Notes under the pieces: model-generated
Told to the model about the DNA's origin: nothing
Databases searched by the model: none
Seen by the model: the letters and a program-made list of their open reading frames with translations, nothing else
Translations under genes and position numbers: made by a program
From: MR-S7 sp000400995
Lineage (GTDB): Bacteria; Pseudomonadota; Gammaproteobacteria; Burkholderiales; Burkholderiaceae_C
DNA length: 64,000 nucleotides
Reading direction: 5' to 3'
Assembly: GCF_045291395.1 (NCBI RefSeq)
Contig: NZ_CP152342.1
Coordinates: 4,278,001-4,342,000, forward strand
Part shown: positions 24,265-30,894 of the stretch, piece after piece
Layout: the number at the start of each line of letters is the position of its first letter
How positions within the stretch are numbered: position 1 is the stretch's first letter

Positions 24265-25365
24265 ATGTCCCTCCTGCTGCGCCACGCCCTGGCCTGGGCT
24301 GTCGTCCTGCCCGCCGCGACCACCGCCCAGGCGCAGACGCCCTGGCCGCCGGTGCCCGCGCTCAGCGCCCACCGGGGCGCCTCGGCGCTCTACCCGGAGA
24401 TGACCCAGCCCGCCTTCGCGCAGGCCCTGCAGGACGGCGCCGACCTGCTGGAGCTGGACGTGGTCCTGAGCAGGGACGGCGTGCCCGTGGTGCGGCACGA
24501 TGCCGCCCTGGCGGCGCCCGAAGTGGGCGAAGGCATGCCGTTCGCGACGACCGACGTCGCCACGCGGCCCGAATTCGCGCAGCGCAAGACCACCAAGACG
24601 GTGGACGGCGTCCGCCAGACCGGCTGGTTCGCGGAGGACTTCACGCTGCAGGAGCTCAAGACCCTGCGCACCGTGGAGCGCTTCGCCCAGCTGCGCCCCG
24701 GCAGCGCGGCGCACGACGGCCAGCACCCGCTGCTGACGCTACAGGAGGTGGCCGACCTGGCCAAGGCGCACACCGCCCGGACGGGCCGCCCGGCGGGCCT
24801 GCTGATCGAGCTCAAGCACGCGGCCTACCTGCAGGCCCAGGGGCTCGACCTGGGCCGTGCGCTGCTGGAGTTCCTGGAGCGCAACCAATGGAGCAGCGCC
24901 CAGGCGCCCGTGATCGTTCAGTCGTTCGAGGTGCAGGTGCTCAAGGAGCTGCGCGCGCGCAGCCCCGTGCGCATCCTGCAGCTGCTGGGCGGCAAGGGCG
25001 GCCCGCCGGACCGCGCCGCGCAGGGCGCGACCTATGCGCAGATGGCCTCCGCGCAAGGCATGGCTGCCATCGCCGCCTATGCCCAGGGCGTGGCCCTGCC
25101 GCGCCAGCTGGCGATGGCGATGGACAAGGGCCGCTGGATCGCCCCCTCGGCGGCCACGCGGGAGGCCAAGGCGGCCGGCCTGGCCGTGCACGTCTGGACG
25201 CTGCGGCCGGAAAACCAGTTCCTGCCCCCCGCCTACCGCAAGGGCACGAACCCTGCGGACCGGGGCGACGCGCTGGCCGAGGCGCGGGCCATCCTGGGCA
25301 GCGGCGGCGTGGACGGGCTCATCGCGGACGATCCCGCCGCCATCCACGACGCGTTCCGGCGCTGA
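24265..25365 (+). CDS. Glycerophosphodiester phosphodiesterase, periplasmic (GlpQ-type)
   Basis: GDPD-family enzyme of 366 aa that splits glycerophosphodiesters to glycerol-3-phosphate and an alcohol. A signal peptide (MSLLLRHALAWAVVLPAATT, cleavage near AQAQ) places it in the periplasm like GlpQ. The catalytic set appears as SAHRGASALYPEMT, LLELDVVLSRDGVPVVRHD and, later, LIELKHAAY, with the terminal DGLIADDPAAIHDAF. GGAG lies upstream of the ATG. It stands alone between the Bug operon and gene remnants. Confidence 0.92.
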   Translation: MSLLLRHALAWAVVLPAATTAQAQTPWPPVPALSAHRGASALYPEMTQPAFAQALQDGADLLELDVVLSRDGVPVVRHDAALAAPEVGEGMPFATTDVATRPEFAQRKTTKTVDGVRQTGWFAEDFTLQELKTLRTVERFAQLRPGSAAHDGQHPLLTLQEVADLAKAHTARTGRPAGLLIELKHAAYLQAQGLDLGRALLEFLERNQWSSAQAPVIVQSFEVQVLKELRARSPVRILQLLGGKGGPPDRAAQGATYAQMASAQGMAAIAAYAQGVALPRQLAMAMDKGRWIAPSAATREAKAAGLAVHVWTLRPENQFLPPAYRKGTNPADRGDALAEARAILGSGGVDGLIADDPAAIHDAFRR

Positions 25366-25371
25366 GCGCGC

Positions 25372-25647
25372 TCACGCGCCTGCGGGCCGTGCGCGCTGGT
25401 GCCACTCGGTGGGCGACAGTCCGAAGCGCGCCCTGAACAGCTTGGCGAAGTCCGACGGGCTGGCGAAGCCGCAGCGCCACGCCAGCGCCCCCACATGCAG
25501 CCGCGGGCTTCGCGCGATGAGCGCCTGGGCGCGCTGCAGGCGCAGCTCGCGCAGTGCGCCCATCACCCTATGGCCCTGCGCCGCGAACGCCGCGTGGAGC
25601 CACGTGCGCGAACAGCCCGCGCCGCGCGCGATGGCTGCGACTTCGAA
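25372..25647 (-). pseudogene. AraC-family regulator, C-terminal fragment
   Basis: Only the last ~90 codons of an AraC/XylS-type regulator remain. The double HTH is readable (VAAIARGAGCSRTWLHAAFA, LHVGALAWRCGFASPSDFAK, LFRARFGLSPTEWHQRARPA) and ends in a normal stop at 25372. Homology ends at about 25647, exactly where a plus-strand IPTL-CTERM remnant begins, so a deletion or recombination removed the whole sensor domain and promoter. It is unlikely to be expressed as a functional protein. Confidence 0.8.
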
Positions 25648-26082
25648 CTGGCGGGCTGCACCAGCGCGGTGACCATGCCCGTGGCCTACCCCACGCCGCT
25701 GGCTGCAAACACCCGGTACTGAAAGCAGCGCGGTGGCACCTGGAGCGAGTACCCCGCCATCCTCGACCTGCCCGCCGGCACGGCCACCTTCACCCTCACC
25801 GACGGCGGGCCAGGCGACGACGGCCCTGCGGGCGATGGCCGCATCAAAGACCCCTCCGGCGCCGGGCTGATGGCGCTGCCAGCGGGCGCGGCGGCCATCC
25901 CCACGCTGGGCGAATGGGGTGTGCTGCTGCTGGCGATGGCCTTGGGCATTTTTGGCTTCCAGCGCATGTCCAACAGGCACTGGCAGCTATCAAAACAAAA
26001 GCATTCCGATGCCACTGCGCGCACGCTGGTTGCGACGCTGCGCGTACCATCGCGCCCTTTTCCTTTCCCCCTGCAACCATGA
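25636..26082 (+). pseudogene. IPTL-CTERM surface protein, C-terminal remnant with internal stop
   Basis: This frame carries the end of an IPTL-CTERM sorted protein. CDFELAGCTSAVTMPVAYPT and LAANTRY are followed by an in-frame TGA (25720-25722) where homologues have Trp, then KQRGGTWSEYPAILDLPAGT and FTLTDGGPGDDGPAGDGRI. The sorting signal IPTLGEWGVLLLAMALGIFG with a basic tail lies at about 25897-25965. The family tail (PEP-CTERM-like) directs export and processing at the cell envelope. The N-terminal part and start are missing and the left end abuts the AraC fragment. The last codons run through a palindromic-repeat half-copy. Confidence 0.78.
25979..26000. repeat. Interspersed palindromic repeat, half-copy (copy 3)
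   Basis: TGGCAGCTATCAAAACAAAA matches the outer half of the repeat family (compare copies at 46022 and 61963). It lies at the end of the IPTL-CTERM remnant, about 80 bases before the chemoreceptor start. Confidence 0.5.
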
Positions 26083-27791
26083 AGAACCTCAATATCGGCA
26101 CCCGCCTGGGAGGCGGCTTCGCCCTGGTCCTGCTGCTGATGGCGCTGATGACCGCGTTCGGCGTCTGGCGGCTGAGCGCCGTCGCGCAGGCCACGAGCGA
26201 CATGACGCACCAGCCCCTGGCCGTGGAGCGCATGATCAGCGACTGGTACCGCTACGTGTACAGCGCCGCGCGCCGCACCACCGCCATCGTCAAGAGCACC
26301 GACCCGTCGCTGGGCGAATTCTTCGCCGCCGAGACGGCCACCAGCACGCGCGAATCGGCCGAGCTGCAAAAGCGCATCGAAGGGCTGCTGCAGCGCGACG
26401 AAGAGAAGGCGCTGTGGGCCGAGATCCAGAAGGCGCGCACCGGCTACCTGTCGTCGCGCGACCAGGCCGTCAAGGCCAAGACGGATGGCCGCTCCGAGGA
26501 GGCCGAGCGCCTGCTCACGCAGGCCTACCTGCCGGCCACCGAGCAGTATTCGGCGCTGATCCAGCGCCTGCTGGACATGCAGCGCGCCAGCATCGACGCC
26601 ACGGCGCAGCAGATCGGCGCCACCTACGCGCAGAGCCGGGCATGGCTGATCGCGCTGGGCGCGCTCGGCGTGGCGCTGGGCGCGGCGTGCGCCTGGTGGC
26701 TCACGCGCGGCATCACCCGGCCGCTGGCACAGGCCGTGCAGGTGGCGCGCGCCGTGGCCTCCAGCGACCTGACCAGCCGCCCCGCGCCGCGCGCCAGCGA
26801 CGAGACGGGCCAGCTGCTGCAGGCGCTGGACGACATGAACGCCAGCCTCTCGCAAGTGGTGGCGCGCGTGCGCCAGGGGACGGACAGCATCGCCACCGCG
26901 TCCAGCCAGATCGATGCGGGCAACCAGGACCTGTCCTCGCGCACCGAGGAGCAGGCCAGCTCGCTGCAGCAGACCGCCGCGTCGATGGAGGAGCTGACCA
27001 GCACCGTGCGCCAGAACGCGGAGAACGCGCGCCAGGCCAACCAGCTCGCGTCGTCCGCGGCGCAGACGGCGGCGCAGGGCGGGCAGGTGGTGGCGGGCGT
27101 GGTGCAGACCATGGGCGAGATCAACGACTCCAGCCGCAAGATCGCCGACATCATCGGCGTGATCGACGGCATCGCCTTCCAGACCAACATCCTGGCGCTC
27201 AATGCGGCGGTGGAGGCGGCACGCGCGGGCGAGCAGGGACGCGGCTTCGCCGTGGTGGCCAGCGAGGTGCGCGCCCTGGCGCAGCGCAGCGCGGCCGCCG
27301 CCAAGGACATCAAGAGCCTGATCGGCGACTCGGTCACCAAGGTGGACGAGGGCTCGCAGCAGGTGGCCGAGGCCGGCCGCACCATGGACGCCATCGTGCA
27401 GAGTGTGCAGCGCGTGAGCGACCTGGTGGCCGAAATCACTGCCGCCAGCCAGGAGCAGAGCGCGGGCATCGACCAAGTGCACCAGGCGATCACGATGATG
27501 GACCAGGTGACCCAGCAGAACGCCGCGCTGGTGGAGGAAGCCACGGCCGCCACCGGCGCGCTCAAGGCCCAGGCAGGCGACCTGGCCTCGGCGGTGAGCG
27601 TGTTCCGCATCGAGGGCGGCCAGAGCGCGCGCGCCGCAGCGCCCGCACCCCGGCCGGCCCCGGCACCTGGCGCCGCGCGCTTTGCAGCCGCATCGGCCCC
27701 GGTCGCGCGGCCTTCGGCTCTCAAGGCGCTGGCCCCGGCCAAGGCGCCTGCCACAGCGCGCGGGACGGACGAGGATTGGGAGAGCTTCTGA
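26079..27791 (+). CDS. Methyl-accepting chemotaxis protein
   Basis: Inner-membrane chemoreceptor of 570 aa. Transmembrane helix 1 (about 10-32) is followed by a four-helix-bundle type periplasmic sensor, helix 2 (about 190-212), a HAMP domain (LTRGITRPLAQAVQVARAVA) and a long cytoplasmic coiled coil. The signalling tip IDGIAFQTNILALNAAVEAA is intact. The C-terminus, after an Ala/Pro-rich linker, ends EDWESF, close to the pentapeptide that binds CheR/CheB. It appears monocistronic; no che genes lie nearby. The ligand is unknown. Confidence 0.95.
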   Translation: MKNLNIGTRLGGGFALVLLLMALMTAFGVWRLSAVAQATSDMTHQPLAVERMISDWYRYVYSAARRTTAIVKSTDPSLGEFFAAETATSTRESAELQKRIEGLLQRDEEKALWAEIQKARTGYLSSRDQAVKAKTDGRSEEAERLLTQAYLPATEQYSALIQRLLDMQRASIDATAQQIGATYAQSRAWLIALGALGVALGAACAWWLTRGITRPLAQAVQVARAVASSDLTSRPAPRASDETGQLLQALDDMNASLSQVVARVRQGTDSIATASSQIDAGNQDLSSRTEEQASSLQQTAASMEELTSTVRQNAENARQANQLASSAAQTAAQGGQVVAGVVQTMGEINDSSRKIADIIGVIDGIAFQTNILALNAAVEAARAGEQGRGFAVVASEVRALAQRSAAAAKDIKSLIGDSVTKVDEGSQQVAEAGRTMDAIVQSVQRVSDLVAEITAASQEQSAGIDQVHQAITMMDQVTQQNAALVEEATAATGALKAQAGDLASAVSVFRIEGGQSARAAAPAPRPAPAPGAARFAAASAPVARPSALKALAPAKAPATARGTDEDWESF

Positions 27792-27810
27792 CGCGCCGCG
27801 GCCCTGCGGG

Positions 27811-27966
27811 TTAGCAGTACGGAACGAAGCGGTCCTTGCGCTCCGCCTGACGGCACAGATGGCGCCACTCGCGCGCCAGAGCGGAGCGCAGCCAATGCTG
27901 CAGGCGCCGGCCGGTGGCCAGCCAGCGCCGGCGGGACATAGCGTTGGAAGCGAAGAGTGCAGGCAT
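27811..27966 (-). CDS. Small arginine-rich hypothetical protein
   Basis: Possible 51-aa protein, rich in Arg, Trp and His: RRRWLATGRRLQHWLRSALA then REWRHLCRQAERKDRFVPYC. I do not recognise a named family. The regular amphipathic pattern and its placement between two convergent genes suggest a real small gene rather than chance. The ATG at 27966 is chosen; an in-frame ATG at 28017 would add 17 residues. No function is proposed. Confidence 0.45.
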   Translation of the reverse strand: MPALFASNAMSRRRWLATGRRLQHWLRSALAREWRHLCRQAERKDRFVPYC

Positions 27967-28054
27967 GGCGTGCTCCTGTCGGTGGCATGGCGCCATTGCA
28001 GCCTTTGCCCGGCCCATGCGCAGGAGGCGGATGTCCCGCCCGATGGCGAAACGC

Positions 28055-29200
28055 CTATCCGGGACCGGGACCGCTGCCCCGCCCGAAGCCGGCCTCGCGC
28101 GCCAGGACGATGGCCCGGCCCCGGCTGCCCACGCCGAGCTTTTCGAAGACTGCGGAGACCTTGTTGCGCACGGTCTTCTCGCTCACCGCGAGGTGTGCAG
28201 CAATCTGCAGGTTGTCCAGCCCGCGTGCGAGCAACTCCAGCAGTTCACGCTCGCGCGGCGTGAGCGCCTGAAAGGCGGCGCAAGCACCGGCAGGCACCGG
28301 GTCGTGCGCGGACAGGAAGGCGTGCATCTCGCTGAAGCAATGGGCGAAGGCGGCTTCATGGCTCAGCAGCATGTGGTTGGCGCTGTCCAGCGGAACGAAG
28401 CGCGCCCCCGGAATCAGCCCCGCCATGCGCCGCCCCTCGTCGAAGGGCACACGCGCATCGCCCCGCGCGTGCAGCACCAGGGTCGGGCAACGCACCCGCG
28501 CCGCCTCGTCGCTCACGTCGATCTGGCCGAAGGCCGCCACCGTGCGGGCCGCATGCGCCGGCGTGGTGGACAGCCGTTCCATCTCGTTGAACCACTGCAC
28601 CTCGTCGGGCCGCCCGCCGGGCAGGTACAGCGACGTGAAGGCCTGGCGGAAGGCCGGGTTCTCGCGGCCCCAGCCGATCTCGATCATCTCCAGGAGCAAT
28701 TGCGCCTCGCGCACCTGCTCGGGCGTCGGGTGCCTGCGCATGAGGCCGCGCGCGTAGCTGCCCAGCAGCACCAGGGCACTGACCCGCTCGGGATGCCGCG
28801 CCGCATAGGCCACCGACACCGCGCCGCCCTGCGAGCAGCCAAGCAGCGCAAAGCGCTCCAGCCCGGCGGCATCGACCACCGCTTCCAGATCGGCCACCCA
28901 GCTGTCCAGGCACAGCGGCGTCGCGGGGTGGTCCGACAGCCCGCACCCACGCCCGTCGTAGCGCACCAGCGTGCGGTCGCGGCCCAGTGTTTCCAGCCAG
29001 GGCCGCCATACCGGGCTCTGCAGATCGAACTCGACGTGGGTCAGGAAATGGGCCGCGCGGACCAGCACCGGGCCCCGGCCTGGCGCGGCACGGCCTGACG
29101 CGGCCCGGCCTGACGCGGCCCGGCCTGTCACGGCGTAGGCCAGCCGCAGGCCGTCGCGGGTGCCGCAGAAGCGGATTTCCTGGGAAAGCGGAGGTGCCAT
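28055..29200 (-). CDS. Alpha/beta hydrolase - LuxR-type HTH fusion regulator
   Basis: Protein of 381 aa with an N-terminal alpha/beta-hydrolase domain (LVRYDGRGCGLSDHPATPLC, nucleophile elbow LGCSQGGAVS, base near DSANHMLLSHE) and a C-terminal LuxR-type HTH (ALTPRERELLELLARGL, DNLQIAAHLAVSEKTVRNKV). Such fusions are thought to sense small molecules through the hydrolase fold and regulate transcription. Residues about 28-42 are a short tandem repeat (GRAASGRAASGRAAPGR) encoded by four 15-base DNA units. A MITE-like palindrome begins 34 bases upstream of the start. Targets are unknown. Confidence 0.88.
   Translation of the reverse strand: MAPPLSQEIRFCGTRDGLRLAYAVTGRAASGRAASGRAAPGRGPVLVRAAHFLTHVEFDLQSPVWRPWLETLGRDRTLVRYDGRGCGLSDHPATPLCLDSWVADLEAVVDAAGLERFALLGCSQGGAVSVAYAARHPERVSALVLLGSYARGLMRRHPTPEQVREAQLLLEMIEIGWGRENPAFRQAFTSLYLPGGRPDEVQWFNEMERLSTTPAHAARTVAAFGQIDVSDEAARVRCPTLVLHARGDARVPFDEGRRMAGLIPGARFVPLDSANHMLLSHEAAFAHCFSEMHAFLSAHDPVPAGACAAFQALTPRERELLELLARGLDNLQIAAHLAVSEKTVRNKVSAVFEKLGVGSRGRAIVLAREAGFGRGSGPGPG
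29076..29135. repeat. Tandem repeat, four 15-bp units inside the hydrolase-LuxR gene
   Basis: Four successive 15-base units of the form CGGCCTGACGCGGCC (two identical, two diverged) encode the GRAAS repeats of the hydrolase-LuxR protein. In-frame unit changes could vary the length of this loop. Confidence 0.75.
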
Positions 29201-29234
29201 CCGAAGGAAGATACACCCCGCAGCCTGCGCCTGA

Positions 29235-29385
29235 GAGCGTGTTCATGATCTTTTCATGGTGCCCGCAAGGCAGCATCTGCCGCGTTGCAAATCCTCGCCG
29301 GGCCACCAGCCCGGCTGCGGTTTGCGCCTAACAGCTGCTGCCTTTGCGAGGCAACGGGCACCATGAAAAGATCATGAATACGCTC
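29235..29385. mobile_element. MITE-like palindromic element with 31-bp terminal inverted repeats
   Basis: The 31 bases at 29235-29265 and 29355-29385 are inverted repeats with a single mismatch (GAGCGTGTTCATGATCTTTT at the left end). Inside lies a second hairpin (CCGGG, CCACCAG, CCCGG context, plus GCAAATC/GGTTTGC arms). The whole element is 151 bp, has no coding capacity and ends exactly next to the stop codon of livGF. No clear target-site duplication is visible. It looks like a non-autonomous relative of an insertion sequence; which family could not be decided. Confidence 0.7.
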
Positions 29386-30894
29386 TTAAACCCCCAGGTA
29401 CGCCTGCCGCACCTGGGCGTCGCCCGCGAAATCGGCCATGGGCGCGGCATGCACGATGCGGCCCTTTTCCAGCACGCAGACGCGGTCGGCCACGGCTTCG
29501 GCCAGGGCCAGGTTCTGCTCGCTGAGCAGGATGCCCACGCCCTGTTCCTTCAGCGCGCGGATGGCGTGGGCCATCTGCTCCACGATGACGGGGGCCACGC
29601 CTTCGCTGGGCTCGTCGAGCAGCACCATGTAGGGCTGGCCCATGAGCGTGCGCGCCACCGTGAGCATCTGCTGCTCGCCGCCGCTCATGCGCCCGCCCAG
29701 GCGCCCGGGCATTTCGCCGAGGTTGGGGAAGAGCGTGAACAGGCGCTCCGGCGTCCAGTGCGGTGCTGGTTCGCCATCGGGCCACGCGCGCGGCGGCTGG
29801 CGGCCGGCTTCGAGGTTTTCCAGCACGGTGAGGTCGGTGAAGATGCGCCGGTCTTCCGGCACGTAGCCCAGCCCCGCGCGCGCGATCTGGTGCGGGGCCT
29901 TGCCGCGCAGGGGCTGGCCCATGAAGTCCACGCGGCCTTCGGTGCGCGCCAGCAGCCCGGCGATGCTTTTCAGCGTGGTGGACTTGCCCGCGCCGTTGCG
30001 GCCCATGAGGGCCACGACCTCGCCGCGCCCCACGGTGAGCGAGACGCCGTGCAGGATGTGCGCCGCGCCGTACCAGGCATGCAGCCCTTCCACGCTGAGT
30101 AAGGGTGTTTTTGGCGCTTCAGCCTTATCCGGCAAGCGCGGGCAGCTCTCATTTTGAGAGCTGCCCAGGTACGCGGCCTGCACGCGCGCGTCCTGGCGGA
30201 TGGCCTCGGGCGTGCCTTCGGCCAGCAGCTGGCCGCGCACCAGCACGGCCACGCGGTCGGCCTGGCCGAAGACCACGTCCATGCTGTGCTCGGTGAACAG
30301 CACGCCCATGCGCCGCTCGCGCGCGATGCGGCGCACGAGCTGCATGAGGGCCACGCGCTCGGCGGGCGCCATGCCCGCCGTGGGCTCGTCCATGAGCAGC
30401 AGGCGCGGCGCGTGCGCGAGGGCGATCGCCAGCTCCACGCGCTTCACGTCGCCGTAGGCCAGTTCGCTGCACGGGCGCCCGGCCTGCTCCTGCATGCCTA
30501 CCTGCGCGAGCAGCGCCAGCGCATCCTGCGGACGGTGCGCGCTGGCGCGGCGCCACCAGCGCCAGGCGTGGCCGTCGTGCGAGAGCAGCGCCATCTGCAC
30601 GTTCTCCAGCACGGTGAAGCTCATCAGCGTCTGCGCGATCTGGAAGGTGCGGCCCACGCCTAGGCGCCAGATGGCGCGCGGCGGCAGGCCTGTGATGTCG
30701 CGGCCATCCAGCACCACGCGCCCGCCATCCGGGGCGAGCTGGCCGCCAGCCATGTTGAAGGTGGTGGTCTTGCCCGCGCCGTTGGGGCCGATGAGGGCGA
30801 GCAGTTCGCCCTCGGCCAGTTCGAACGAGATGCCCTGCACGGCCTGCACGCCGCCGAAGGATTTGGAGAGGCCCTCCACGCGCAGCAAGGTCAT
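29386..30894 (-). CDS. livGF: Fused LivG-LivF branched-chain amino-acid ABC transporter ATPase
   Basis: Single 502-aa frame with two complete ABC ATPases that are normally separate proteins. LivG (about 1-250) has Walker A GPNGAGKTT, signature region ELAYGDVKRVELAIALA and Walker B LLLMDEPTAG. LivF (about 270-502) has GRNGAGKST, GRMSGGEQQMLTVARTL and MVLLDEPSEG. They are joined by a linker of about 21 residues (GSSQNESCPRLPDKAEAPKT) encoded by an interspersed palindromic repeat. No LivF start codon in a good position exists, so the fusion seems genuine. The start overlaps the livHM stop (ATGA). The protein powers the transporter from the cytoplasmic face. Confidence 0.92.
   Translation of the reverse strand: MTLLRVEGLSKSFGGVQAVQGISFELAEGELLALIGPNGAGKTTTFNMAGGQLAPDGGRVVLDGRDITGLPPRAIWRLGVGRTFQIAQTLMSFTVLENVQMALLSHDGHAWRWWRRASAHRPQDALALLAQVGMQEQAGRPCSELAYGDVKRVELAIALAHAPRLLLMDEPTAGMAPAERVALMQLVRRIARERRMGVLFTEHSMDVVFGQADRVAVLVRGQLLAEGTPEAIRQDARVQAAYLGSSQNESCPRLPDKAEAPKTPLLSVEGLHAWYGAAHILHGVSLTVGRGEVVALMGRNGAGKSTTLKSIAGLLARTEGRVDFMGQPLRGKAPHQIARAGLGYVPEDRRIFTDLTVLENLEAGRQPPRAWPDGEPAPHWTPERLFTLFPNLGEMPGRLGGRMSGGEQQMLTVARTLMGQPYMVLLDEPSEGVAPVIVEQMAHAIRALKEQGVGILLSEQNLALAEAVADRVCVLEKGRIVHAAPMADFAGDAQVRQAYLGV
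30108..30166. repeat. Interspersed palindromic repeat inside livGF (copy 4)
   Basis: Has GCGCTT (30114-30119) and AAGCGC (30134-30139), plus an adjoining perfect 11-pair hairpin at 30140-30166 (GGGCAGCTCTC, five-base loop, GAGAGCTGCCC). It lies exactly between the LivG and LivF parts and is translated as the linker. Confidence 0.8.

Noticed and set aside
29235..29385. A complete insertion sequence
   Set aside because: The interval between the inverted repeats is under 100 bases and encodes nothing, so at most it is a non-autonomous element.
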